Assembly (NCBI GenBank): GCA_963722815.1
Contig: CAVROM010000003.1
Span: forward strand, 806,001 to 870,000
Reading direction: 5' to 3'
From: DASQFQ01 sp963722815
GTDB lineage: Bacteria; Actinomycetota; Thermoleophilia; Solirubrobacterales; Solirubrobacteraceae
DNA length: 64,000 bases
Of this stretch, positions 31,563 to 39,634 are shown in pieces. Below the pieces are notes generated by a model, which saw nothing but the letters and a program-made list of their open reading frames with translations, did not search any database and was not told the DNA's origin. The position numbers were made by a program, and so were the translations under genes. Within the stretch, counting starts at the first letter, position 1. Each line of letters starts with the position of its first letter.

Positions 31563-32078
31563 ATGATCGAGCTCCCTCGAGACCTGCCCGTTCGGGAGCG
31601 TGAAGCGGTGCGGCTCCTGATCCGTGACAGCGAGGATCGGATCCTGCTGTTCCACACGCACGAGATCACCCTGCCCGAGCTCGGCGTGTGGTGGGAGCTG
31701 CCCGGCGGCGGCATCGACGAGGGGGAGACGTACCTGGACGCCGCGGTGCGGGAGCTGTGGGAGGAGACCGGCATCAGGGTCTCCGCGGCCCAGGTCGGCG
31801 AGCCGCGCTGGCGGCGGACGGCGTCGTTCCGCCATCGCGAGCTCCGGCACCTCCAGCACGAGGTGGTCGTCGAGGTGCGGCTCGACGGGCCCGGCGCCGC
31901 GGTCGACGAGGGTGAGCGGCTCGACTATGAGAAGGAGGACTACTTCGGCTTCCGCTGGTGGGGCATCGGCGAGATCGTCAGTAGCTCGGAGCCCTTCTAT
32001 CCCGGACGCCTGCCGGTTCTCCTCGAGCGGTTCCTGGACGGTGAGGAGATCGACGAGCCGTTCGAGCTCTTCTCCTAG
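31563..32078 (+). CDS. NUDIX hydrolase
   Basis: A 171-aa NUDIX protein. The NUDIX box is complete: GGGIDEGETYLDAAVREL followed by WEETGI, supplying the metal-binding RExxEE glutamates. The preceding LGVWWELPGGG and the N-terminal VREREAVRLLIRD resemble actinobacterial NUDIX enzymes of unassigned substrate. It hydrolyses a nucleoside diphosphate linked to another moiety. ATG at 31563 was chosen because upstream codons lack similarity to the family. It overlaps the convergent zinc-ribbon gene by 4 nt. Confidence 0.85.
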   Translation: MIELPRDLPVREREAVRLLIRDSEDRILLFHTHEITLPELGVWWELPGGGIDEGETYLDAAVRELWEETGIRVSAAQVGEPRWRRTASFRHRELRHLQHEVVVEVRLDGPGAAVDEGERLDYEKEDYFGFRWWGIGEIVSSSEPFYPGRLPVLLERFLDGEEIDEPFELFS

Positions 32079-32251
32079 GTCAGTTTGCGGACGCGCGAGC
32101 GCACCAACTGCTCGACGGCGTCGGGGAGGGGCGTCGATCCGGTCGCACGAGCGTCGCGGGTGACGGCCGGGACGGGCGTGTTGCAGGTCGGGCAGTGCTC
32201 GGCGGGAGCGTCGAAGACGGTGCCGCAGAAGCAGGCGACGGTCCAGCTCAT
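32075..32251 (-). CDS. Small zinc-ribbon-like protein
   Basis: A 58-aa protein, MSWTVACFCGTVFDAPAEHC..., with CxC (residues 7 and 9) and CxxC (20 and 23) pairs that can bind one zinc. The second half is a basic tail (VEQLVRSRVRKLT). Such small rubredoxin/zinc-ribbon proteins are widespread in actinobacteria without known function. It lies 37 nt downstream of the VOC gene on the same strand. Confidence 0.6.
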   Translation of the reverse strand: MSWTVACFCGTVFDAPAEHCPTCNTPVPAVTRDARATGSTPLPDAVEQLVRSRVRKLT

Positions 32252-32288
32252 GGGGAGTCCTATCGGTCGGGTGAGGAACAGAGCCCGC

Positions 32289-32693
32289 TCACCGCGAGTT
32301 GATACGTGGCCCGAGCAGATCCCAGCGGTTGCCGGAGACATCGAGGAACACGGCGACCTGTCCGTACGGCTCCTCGCGCGGCTCGCTGACGAACCCGACG
32401 CCCGCCTCGCGCATCCGGTCGTACTGCGCCCCGAAGTCGTCGACCCGCAGGAACAGGCCGACGCGACCCGCGAACTGATCTCCCACCGCCCGCGCCTGGC
32501 GCTCGCCGTCGGCGCGGGCGAGCAGCAGCCCGGTGGTGGCACCGGGCGGGCGCACGACGACCCAGCGTTTGGGGCGGCCGTCGTTGGTCACTGCGGGCGA
32601 GTCCTCGACCAGCTCGAAGCCGAGCGCGTCGACGAAGAACCCGATGGCCTCGTCGTAGTCGTCGACGATCAGCGCCAGTTGCTCGAGCTGCAC
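32289..32693 (-). CDS. VOC (glyoxalase/extradiol dioxygenase fold) protein
   Basis: A 134-aa single VOC unit with two beta-alpha-beta-beta-beta modules: LEQLALIVDDYDEAIGFFVD at the start and VAVFLDVSGNRWDLLGP at the end. The second ends with VFLDVSGNRWDL, the usual position of a metal glutamate being replaced by aspartate. It resembles the lactoylglutathione-lyase-like group of unknown substrate. Divergent from the P-loop kinase gene with 23 bp between starts. Confidence 0.75.
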   Translation of the reverse strand: MQLEQLALIVDDYDEAIGFFVDALGFELVEDSPAVTNDGRPKRWVVVRPPGATTGLLLARADGERQARAVGDQFAGRVGLFLRVDDFGAQYDRMREAGVGFVSEPREEPYGQVAVFLDVSGNRWDLLGPRINSR

Positions 32694-32716
32694 AGCGGGA
32701 AGGCTAGTGTCGGCCC

Positions 32717-33277
32717 GTGCTCCTCCTGCTGACCGGCGCGAGCGGCGTGGGCAAGTCGACCTGCCGCGTGGCCATCGAGGCGGCGCTCGGCGACGAACTC
32801 GACTGCGTCGAGCTCCGCGACGTCGTCCCGATCCCCGCGGCGCCGGACGTCGCGTGGCGCCAGCGCAGCGTCGAGGCCGTCGTCCAGCGCGCGTTGGCCG
32901 GCGACCGCGACCTGCTGCTGGCCGGAGACCCGGTCGCGCCGGGCGAGCTGATCGCCGCGCCGTCCGCGGACCGGCTCGACGGCATCGCCGTCTGCCTGCT
33001 GGACTGCGACGCGGCCTCGCAGACCGAGCGTCTTCGCCGCCGCGGCGACCCCGAGGCGCTGCTGCCGCGCCACGTCGCGTTCGCGGACTGGATGCGCGAG
33101 CACATCCGGGATCCGGGCCACATGCCCGAGGTGCTCACGGACAACGGATGGAACGCGATGCGCTGGGAGCGCCTGGCCCGCGCCGACTGGTCGTTCGACG
33201 TGATCGACACCAGCGGGCGAGCCGCCGCCGACGTGGCGGCGGACTCGCTCGCGTGGGTCCGTGCCGCGCGGGCTTGA
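32717..33277 (+). CDS. P-loop small-molecule kinase-like protein
   Basis: A 186-aa AAA/kinase-fold NTPase. The Walker A is at the N-terminus (LLTGASGVGKST), then a catalytic-base-like RDVVPIPA region and CLLDCDAASQTERLRRRGD, which resembles the LID arginines. The pattern resembles uncharacterised shikimate/gluconate-kinase-like proteins. No substrate can be named. GTG start at 32717. Confidence 0.68.
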   Translation: MLLLLTGASGVGKSTCRVAIEAALGDELDCVELRDVVPIPAAPDVAWRQRSVEAVVQRALAGDRDLLLAGDPVAPGELIAAPSADRLDGIAVCLLDCDAASQTERLRRRGDPEALLPRHVAFADWMREHIRDPGHMPEVLTDNGWNAMRWERLARADWSFDVIDTSGRAAADVAADSLAWVRAARA

Positions 33278-33329
33278 GAGCGACACACCGACGGGTCGTG
33301 AGGAGTACTTTCCAGTGCTCAAGGGAGCT

Positions 33330-33356
33330 GGCGCTGGTGGGAGCGCCACCGGCGCC
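33330..33356 (+). terminator. GC-rich hairpin ahead of the beta-glucosidase gene
   Basis: Arms 33330-33340 and 33346-33356 pair at 10 of 11 positions (the odd one pairs as G-U in RNA) around GAGCG. It follows the kinase gene by ~52 nt and precedes the glycosidase ATG by 20 nt, so it may be a terminator or a leader structure close to the ribosome site. Confidence 0.4.
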
Positions 33357-33375
33357 TGGGAGCGGGGGGTAGGTC

Positions 33376-35916
33376 ATGAGGTGGGGTCGAGCGAAGCGTA
33401 CGGGCGCGCTGGCACTGATCTGCGCGCTGTTGCCCGCGGCGGGCGCCGCGGCGCACGGGCGTGATCCGGCAGGGCGGGCGCAGGCGCTGGTCGGGCAGAT
33501 GACGCTCGACCAGAAGATCAGCCAGGTCCACGGCACGGGATTCATCACGGGCGGCGGCTACACCGGGTTCACGCCGGCGATCCCGAGCCTGGGGATCCCG
33601 GCCTTCTATCTGGCAGACGGGCCGAACGGCGTCGGCAACGGCGCCACCGGCGTGACCGCGTTCCCGGCGGCGATCAATAACGCTTCGACGTGGGACACGC
33701 GGCTGCTGGGCCGCTACGGCGCCGTGCTCGGCGCGGAGCAGGCGGGGAAGGGCAACGACGTCGCGCTGGCGCCGACGATGAACATCCTGCGCGTGCCCGG
33801 CTGGGGTCGGGCGTTCGAGACGTTCAGCGAGGACCCGGAGCTCGCCGGCGACGTCGGGGCGGCCGAGATCCGCGGCATCCAGCGCCAGGGCGTGATCGCC
33901 GACGCCAAGCACTTCGCGGCCAACAACCAGGAGACCGACCGCCTGACGGTCAACGCTGTGGTGGACGAGCGGACGCTGCGCGAGATCTACACCGCCCAGT
34001 TCGAGAAGGCGATCAAGGACGGCGGCGCGCGCTCGGTGATGTGCGCCTACAACCAGGTCAACGGCGCGTACGCGTGCCAGAACCCGCATCTGCTCACCGA
34101 CATCCTCAAGCGTGACTGGGGCTTCCGCGGCTTCGTCGTCTCGGATTGGTTCGCGAACCACAGCACGGTCGAGTCGGCCAACGCCGGGCTCGATCTGGAG
34201 ATGCCGGGCGGCGACACGATCTTCGGATCGCCGGCGCCGGTCCCGGAGAGCTTCGGCGAGAAGCTGAAGGCGGCCGTGGCGAGCGGCGAGGTTCCGGAGG
34301 CGAGGCTCGACGACATGGTCCGCCGGATCCTCGCCGCGCGCATCGCCGAGGGCCAGCTGGACCGCAGCTCGACCGGCTCGCACGACGCCGTGGTCACCAG
34401 CGCGCAGCATCAGGACTTCGCCAAGCAGCTCTCCGAGCAGGGCACCGTCGTACTCAAGAACCATCGCGGCGCGCTGCCGATCGACGACCACAAGGTCGGC
34501 TCGCTCGCCGTCATCGGCGCCGCCGCGCAGACCAACCCGATCTACACCGGCGGCGGGTCGGCGACGGTCGTGCCGTCGAAGACCGTCACGCCACTGCAGG
34601 GGATCACGTCCCGCGCCGGCAGCGACGTCGACGTCACCTACGCGGCCGGGACCGCGGGCACGGTGGAGCCGCCGCTGATCGACACGGCCACGCTGACCCC
34701 GGCGACGGGCGCCGGCAACGGGCTCACCGCCGAGTACTTCGCCTCGCCGGATCTCAGCGGCGCGCCGGCGATCACGCGGGTCGACCCGACGGTTCAGGTG
34801 ACGGGCACGCCTCCGGGGCTCTCCGGCGTCTGGTCGGCGCGCTGGACCGGCACCTTCACGCCGACGGTCTCCGGGCTCCAGCGCTTCTCGTTCAGCGGCG
34901 GAGGCATCTCCCGCCTGTACGTCAACGACCGGCTGGTGCTGAGCAGCAACAACGCGCTCAACATTGCGGCTGTCGACCTGCCCGCAGGCAAGCCGGTGCC
35001 GATCCGCGTCGAGTTCGTCGCCAAGTCCGCGTTCGGTGGGCTGTTCCCGATCAGCATGCGGCTCGGGTGGTCGCCGCCTGACCCCGCGCGGTGGCAGGCG
35101 GCGATCGACGCGGCGCACGCCGCGGACGAGGCCGTGGTCTTCGTCAACGACATCCGCACCGAGGGCGCCGACCTGCCGAGCCTCCAGCTGCCCGGCGACC
35201 AGGACGCGTTGGTCGACGCGATCGCGGCGGCCAATCCGCGCACCGTCGTCGTGCTCAACACCGGCGGCCCGGTGCTCACGCCGTGGCGGGACAAGGTCGC
35301 CGGCATCGTGGAGGCCTGGTATCCGGGGCAGGAGAACGGCAGCGCGGTCGCGTCCGTGCTCTTCGGCGACGTCAACCCCTCCGGCCGACTGCCGGCGACG
35401 TTCCCGAAGAGCGACGACCAGGGCCCGCTGACGAGCCCGGAGCGCTTCCCGGGCGTCGACGACACCGTGCGCTACAGCGAGGGGCTGCAAGTCGGCTACC
35501 GCTACTACGACGCCCACGGCCAGCAACCCGCGTTCGCGTTCGGGCACGGACTGTCCTACACGACGTTTTCCTATGGCCGGCTGCGGGTCCACCGGTCGTC
35601 ACATCGTGGCGGCGTGACCGCCAAGGTCCGCGTGCGCAACAGCGGCCGGCGCGAGGGCGCCGAGGTCGTGCAGCTGTACGTCGGCTTCCCCGACAGCGCG
35701 GGTGAGCCGCCGAAGGTCCTCAAGGCCTTCCGCAAGGTGCAGCTCGGGGCCGGCCGGCGGGCGACGGTCAAGCTCAGGCTCGATCGGCGCGACCTGTCGG
35801 TGTGGAGCGAGCAACGCCACGGCTGGGTCAGCCCTGGCGGGCGCTATCGGCTCATGGTCGGCAGCTCGTCGCGTGACATCCGCTCGACCGCCTCGCTCCG
35901 GCACCGGGGCTCGTAG
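33376..35916 (+). CDS. Secreted GH3 beta-glucosidase with PA14 domain
   Basis: An 846-aa exported glycoside hydrolase family 3 enzyme. The signal peptide is at residues 1-27 (TGALALICALLPAAGAAAHG). The TIM barrel carries DGPNGVG, KHFAANNQE and the nucleophile aspartate in GFVVSDWFANHS (near residue 257). A PA14 domain, starting GLTAEYFASPDLSG (~residue 450) and ending about 570, is inserted within the second sandwich domain, as in PA14-bearing beta-glucosidases, and a fibronectin-III-like domain ends the protein. It releases glucose or other sugars from oligosaccharides or plant glycosides outside the cytoplasm. Confidence 0.9.
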   Translation: MRWGRAKRTGALALICALLPAAGAAAHGRDPAGRAQALVGQMTLDQKISQVHGTGFITGGGYTGFTPAIPSLGIPAFYLADGPNGVGNGATGVTAFPAAINNASTWDTRLLGRYGAVLGAEQAGKGNDVALAPTMNILRVPGWGRAFETFSEDPELAGDVGAAEIRGIQRQGVIADAKHFAANNQETDRLTVNAVVDERTLREIYTAQFEKAIKDGGARSVMCAYNQVNGAYACQNPHLLTDILKRDWGFRGFVVSDWFANHSTVESANAGLDLEMPGGDTIFGSPAPVPESFGEKLKAAVASGEVPEARLDDMVRRILAARIAEGQLDRSSTGSHDAVVTSAQHQDFAKQLSEQGTVVLKNHRGALPIDDHKVGSLAVIGAAAQTNPIYTGGGSATVVPSKTVTPLQGITSRAGSDVDVTYAAGTAGTVEPPLIDTATLTPATGAGNGLTAEYFASPDLSGAPAITRVDPTVQVTGTPPGLSGVWSARWTGTFTPTVSGLQRFSFSGGGISRLYVNDRLVLSSNNALNIAAVDLPAGKPVPIRVEFVAKSAFGGLFPISMRLGWSPPDPARWQAAIDAAHAADEAVVFVNDIRTEGADLPSLQLPGDQDALVDAIAAANPRTVVVLNTGGPVLTPWRDKVAGIVEAWYPGQENGSAVASVLFGDVNPSGRLPATFPKSDDQGPLTSPERFPGVDDTVRYSEGLQVGYRYYDAHGQQPAFAFGHGLSYTTFSYGRLRVHRSSHRGGVTAKVRVRNSGRREGAEVVQLYVGFPDSAGEPPKVLKAFRKVQLGAGRRATVKLRLDRRDLSVWSEQRHGWVSPGGRYRLMVGSSSRDIRSTASLRHRGS

Positions 35917-35927
35917 CGCCCCGCCTG

Positions 35928-35957
35928 ACGGGGGCGAGCGCCGTGGCTCGCCCCCGT
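35928..35957. terminator. Perfect 12-bp bidirectional hairpin terminator
   Basis: Arms 35928-35939 and 35946-35957 pair perfectly around GCCGTG. It lies between the convergent stops of the beta-glucosidase gene (35916) and the VOC gene (35966) and would stop transcription from both sides. Confidence 0.8.
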
Positions 35958-35965
35958 CCCGCGGG

Positions 35966-36343
35966 CTAGCGCCCCTCTCGGATCTGGAGCAGGTTGCCGT
36001 CGGGGTCCTGGAACTGCGCGACGGAGCCCCACGGGAACTCGAGCACGTCGGAGACGAACTCGACGCCGCGCGACTTGAAGTCCTCGACCGTCTTGCGGAC
36101 GTCGTCGGTCTCGATCGTCACCGAGGCCGGCGGGCGCCCCATCACCGGCTGCGCCTGCCCCGGTGTCCCGGGCCAGAGCACGAGCTGGAACTCGTCCCCC
36201 TCGACGCCCACGGTCAGAAACCGCGGGCCGTCGGGCGTCGGGTTCTCGACCCGGTGCTCGAGGCCGAGCGCGTTGGTGTAGAAGTCGAGCGCCCGGTCCT
36301 GGTCGCTGACGAGCACGCTCGTATAGAAGACGTTCTTCAGCAT
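35966..36343 (-). CDS. VOC-family (glyoxalase-like) protein
   Basis: A 125-aa VOC protein from ATG 36343, which has a good SD (GGAGGAA); the longer upstream frame is not supported. It begins MLKNVFYTSVLVSDQDRALD, then YTNALGLE and ends QFQDPDGNLLQIRE, the classic two-module pattern with the C-terminal metal-ligand glutamate kept. Members include dioxygenase-like, epimerase-like and resistance proteins; the substrate is unknown. Confidence 0.8.
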   Translation of the reverse strand: MLKNVFYTSVLVSDQDRALDFYTNALGLEHRVENPTPDGPRFLTVGVEGDEFQLVLWPGTPGQAQPVMGRPPASVTIETDDVRKTVEDFKSRGVEFVSDVLEFPWGSVAQFQDPDGNLLQIREGR

Positions 36344-36413
36344 TGGGTTCCTCCGCTGGTCGTGGTCACTACGCCTATGACCCGCGACCCGCAGGAGATG
36401 TGACCTCCACCGA

Positions 36414-36938
36414 CTATCTCCGGCGAGACCAGGCGCGGGCAGCGTCTCTGACCGCCGCGACGTGTGCGCCCTTCGCGTCCGAGTACGAGAGGAGGTCGAC
36501 ATGGCCCTGCTCGACCGAGCGCCGCTTGACCCGTTCGTACTCGCGTGCGGCGGTCGGATTCGCGCGCAGGTAGTCGCGAATCATCTGGTTGTCGGCGAGC
36601 AACGGGTTGCCGGCCGCGAAGACATGCACGTTGAAGGCCGGGCCTCGCGCTGGGCGCTTGGTCAGATACTCGCGGCCGGAAACTGCGCCTTATCCGTGAT
36701 GCTCGTAGGCGAGCGTCCGAAGCGCGTCAACGGTCGCCGGCACATCGTGCTCGCGGACTGCGACCTGTATGTCGATGATCGGCTTCGCACGGAGCGGCAC
36801 CGCCGTGCTGCCGATGTGCTCGATCACCGGATCGAACGCTGCGAGCGCGCGCTCGATCAGCACCGCTTCGGCGGCGTACTGACGTGCCCAGGAGGGATCC
36901 GGGTCGGCCAGCGAGACCGGCTCATGAAACACACTCAC
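36414..36938 (-). pseudogene. GrpB/UPF0157-family nucleotidyltransferase-like gene with internal stop
   Basis: Reading from a GTG at 36938 the frame gives VIEHIGSTAVPLRAKPIIDIQV, the GrpB signature (normally GSTxVPGLxAKPxIDI), and ends YLRANPTAAREYERVKRRS. A single TAA at 36690-36692 interrupts it between LAYEHHG and GREYLTKRP without any shift of frame. Without that codon the product would be ~174 aa, the family norm. A nonsense mutation or a base error explain it equally. Upstream, the frame runs without a stop into the HExxH protein, so the 5' boundary is inferred. Confidence 0.65.
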
Positions 36939-37966
36939 CGCCGCCGAGCACTCCAGATCGGTCGAGAAACGGACTACCGGCTCCGGCAGGTCGGCGCGGT
37001 TGGTTCGCCAGATCGCATATGCCTCCGCGAAGTACTCGTTGAAGTCACCCGCCCGCATGTGGGTGAGCACATGGTTGACGAACATCCTGGAGACGAAGCC
37101 CCGGATGACTGCTTCATTGAGGAGCCTTGGCGCACGGCTTGCCCTCACCACGCGCTCGAATCGAGCGACGCGACCCTGGCGCGGGAGGCTGATCGCGTGA
37201 CCGGCCTCGTGCGTGACGACCTCAGCCAGGATGCCCTGGTCGAAGGCGGATTGCATGAGACGCATCCGGGCCACGAAGTGGACTCCCCCCTCGGTGTCCC
37301 ACTCGCCCTGGAGGTCGATGCTCCCCGCCGCACGGCGCGGCGACGATCGCGCGCTTGACCGCCCGTCGCGGGCAGGGATAGCTCGAGCGCGAAGCGAGGG
37401 CTCGGCCTGCCAGCGCCACGCGGTCGGGCCGTGACGATCTTCTTGAAGCTGAACTTGGCCTCCAGCGCGCGAGCGGCTTTCTCCGCGTCCGCCGACTCGA
37501 ACTCCGCCGAGCTGTACTCGGGCTCTGACGCCTTCTCCGGTGCCTCGTCCTGCGTCGGCTCCGGTTGCGGCCGGGAGGGCATCTCGACAAGGGCACGCAA
37601 CCGCGCGGCGTCACCGCGCTTGAGCGTGAAGCCCGGCTCGGCGCCGTCCAGGAGCAGCGCCCACCGCGCGCGCCGCTTGTTCGCCGGCGTGGCGTCGAGC
37701 GCGCCGTCCTCGAGCCGCTCGACCCAGCGCCGCAGCATCCCCGCGCGCCGCTTCGCCTGCTTGAGCTCGCGCGCGTCGTGCTTGCGCTCGTCCGCGGTGA
37801 GAGCGCGGCGCGCGAGCATCCGGCCGACGGCGGCGTTCCCGGCCGTCGATTGAAGCCTCAAGACCGCATCCGCGAAGGTTGAGCGCTCGGCGGCCGCGAG
37901 GACATGGCCTTCCACAGCTTGGGCGTCGTCGACGGAACCGCTTGGTGTGCGATCCGTGGTGCGCAT
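36939..37966 (-). pseudogene. Frameshifted eCIS-cargo-like protein with HExxH peptidase motif
   Basis: From ATG 37966 the N-terminus includes FADAVLRLQSTAGNAAVGRM, the LQxxAGNAAV motif seen at the front of many actinobacterial proteins linked to extracellular contractile injection systems. A basic, helical middle follows. Around 37435 one base appears to be missing: the minus-strand frame changes from EAKFSFKKI to one reading SIDLQGEWDTEGGVHFVARM and then LAEVVTHEAGHAISLP, a zinc-protease HExxH motif, and NEYFAEAYAIW, a possible third-ligand glutamate. No eCIS structural gene is in the window. It reads as an orphan protease-type effector, either broken or affected by a sequence error. Confidence 0.5.
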
Positions 37967-38188
37967 TGGATCGGTCCTGGCCGACTCTAGTCGCGGCGGC
38001 AACGCCCTGCCAGATCGGACGGAATTTCCAAGGAGTCCCGGCGTCTGCCAGCCGAAGGCGCAGCAACGCGCCGTCGCCCTACATCCCCACGGCGTCGAGC
38101 TCCACCACGCAGAGCATCATCATGCGCGACGGGGGCATCTGCGACCCGATCCGCCACATGGGCTGCTGAAGCCCCCGCGGCGCCCGGC

Positions 38189-38833
38189 TCACGTCACCGC
38201 CGCATACTTGAGGTGCGTGACGCCGGGCGCCTCGACCGCCCGGATCTGCTCGAGCTGCACCGCGGGCCCGACGTCGTCGAAGAGGCGGGCACCGCCGCCG
38301 AGCAGCAGCGGGACGACGTGCAGCTCGAGCACGTCCAGCAGACCCGCTGCCAGGTACTCGTTGACGACCTGGGCGCCGCCCCAGAGCATCACGTCCTTGC
38401 CGCCGGCGGCCTCCTTCGCCTGCTCCAGCGCGGCCTCGATGCCGTCGGTGGCGAAGTGGTACGTCGTTCCTCCCTGCATCTCTACCGGATCACGCGGGTG
38501 ATGGGTGACGACGAAGACGGGATAGCGATAGGGCGGCTCGTCGCCCCACCAGCCCTTCCACTCATCGTCGCGCCAGGGACCGCCGCCGATCGGCCCGAAC
38601 ATGTTGCGGCCCATCACGCCGGCGCCGACGTTCTCGCGCGACTCCTCGAGGATCCGCGCGCTCTCGTCGACGCGCCCGCCTGCGTGCCCGTGGGCCTCGC
38701 GCCACGCGGCCAGCGGGACCACCCAGTCGTGGAGCCGCTCGCCGCCCTCGCCGAGCGGGTTCTCCTCGCTCTGGTTGGGGCCGGCGACGTAACCGTCGAG
38801 CGAGACCGAGATGTGGCACCTGAGCTTGCTCAT
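38189..38833 (-). CDS. Dihydrofolate reductase-fold (RibD C-terminal-like) protein
   Basis: A 214-aa member of the RibD-C/DHFR-like family. It begins LRCHISVSLDGYVAGPNQS, has GAGVMGRNMFGP and GGKDVMLWGGAQVVNEYLAAG (the nucleotide-binding GGA loop) and ends LHVVPLLLGGGARLFDD. These are NADPH-dependent reductases of unknown substrate, distinct from FolA. It is divergent from the ArsR gene by 45 bp, next to ArsR-AHSA1, a common actinobacterial neighbourhood. Confidence 0.82.
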   Translation of the reverse strand: MSKLRCHISVSLDGYVAGPNQSEENPLGEGGERLHDWVVPLAAWREAHGHAGGRVDESARILEESRENVGAGVMGRNMFGPIGGGPWRDDEWKGWWGDEPPYRYPVFVVTHHPRDPVEMQGGTTYHFATDGIEAALEQAKEAAGGKDVMLWGGAQVVNEYLAAGLLDVLELHVVPLLLGGGARLFDDVGPAVQLEQIRAVEAPGVTHLKYAAVT

Positions 38834-38862
38834 TCGTTCCTCCCGGTAGCTGTCCAGGGCGG

Positions 38863-38889
38863 AAGTATACTTAGGTGAATGCTTAAGTA
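38863..38889 (+). promoter_or_regulatory. ArsR promoter and operator-like dyads
   Basis: AAGTATACTT (38863-38872) is a perfect palindrome and contains TATACT, a good -10 box. TACTTA (38868-38873) and TAAGTA (38884-38889) form a wider dyad of the kind bound by ArsR proteins. The ATG at 38879 lies 7 nt past the -10, so the transcript is probably leaderless and the repressor would block its own promoter. Confidence 0.5.
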
Positions 38890-39198
38890 GTCGAGCCCGA
38901 TCGCGTATTCCAGGCGCTGGCCGATCCGAGCCGGCGGGTCATCGTCGAGCGGTTGAGCCACGGATCGGCCTCGGTCAGCGAGCTCGCGCGCCCGCTGCCG
39001 ATGTCGCTGCCGGCGGTGGTGCAGCACCTCCAGGTGCTCGAGACCAGCGGGCTCGTCCGCTCGGAGAAGGTCGGCCGCGTGCGGATCTGCCGGCTCGAGC
39101 CGGCCGCGCTGCGGCCGGTGGAGCAATGGGTCAGCGCGCGGCGCTCGACCTGGGAGCGCCGGCTCGACCGCCTGGGCGACTATCTCGCCGATGAGTGA
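38879..39198 (+). pseudogene. ArsR-family regulator with apparent 1-nt deletion near its start
   Basis: The winged-helix body is VFQALADPSRRVIVERLSHG, SASVSELARPLPMSLPAVVQ and HLQVLETSGLVRSEKVGR. In the main frame a TAA at 38884 leaves no ATG or GTG start, but ATG CTT AAG TA at 38879 reads MLK then joins VEPDRVFQALAD if one base is restored near 38890. MLKY/MLNx is the usual N-terminus of this ArsR group. Start position and promoter spacing agree with this. It represses itself and the overlapping AHSA1 gene, by analogy. The indel may be a sequence error. Confidence 0.72.
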
Positions 39199-39634
39199 AC
39201 GATCCACAGAGCACGCCACGTTCAGCGTGGAGCGCGTCTACGACGCATCCCCCGAGCGGACGTTCGCCGCCTGGTGCGACCCGGTGGCCAAGGCGCAGTG
39301 GTTCAGCGACCCGGAGCAGGAGCTGGAGCTCGACTTCCGCGTCGGCGGATGGGAGCGGCACGGCGGGACGCTGCCGGACGGCCGCGTGTACGCCTACCAG
39401 GCGGTCTTCCACGACATCGTCCAGGGCCGCCGCATCGTCTACACGTACGAGATGCGCCTGGACGGGATCCGCATCTCGGTCTCCCTCGCCACGGCGGAGT
39501 TCCAGCCCGACGGCGAGGGCACCCGGCTGGTCTTCACGGAGCAGGGCGCGTTCTTCGACGGCCACGAGGCGCCGGGCCTGCGCGAGCACGGCATGGGCAG
39601 CCTGCTGGACCTGCTCGGGCAGTGGTGTAGCTAG
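39191..39634 (+). CDS. SRPBCC/AHSA1-type START-like protein, copy 1
   Basis: A 147-aa protein of the AHSA1 C-terminal (SRPBCC) fold: FSVERVYDASPERTFAAWCD, then FRVGGWERHGG and a C-terminal helix HGMGSLLDLLGQW. These form a deep hydrophobic cavity for a small ligand. It overlaps the ArsR gene by 8 nt, the standard ArsR-AHSA1 operon arrangement. A second pair lies at 44833-45632. Confidence 0.8.
   Translation: MSERSTEHATFSVERVYDASPERTFAAWCDPVAKAQWFSDPEQELELDFRVGGWERHGGTLPDGRVYAYQAVFHDIVQGRRIVYTYEMRLDGIRISVSLATAEFQPDGEGTRLVFTEQGAFFDGHEAPGLREHGMGSLLDLLGQWCS

Noticed and set aside
33319..35592. 757-aa open frame on the minus strand
   Set aside because: Antisense to the GH3 beta-glucosidase, which has complete catalytic motifs. 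The antisense frame has none.
36414..38002. A contractile injection system locus
   Set aside because: Only one cargo-like protein is present; no sheath, tube, baseplate or ATPase gene lies in the window.
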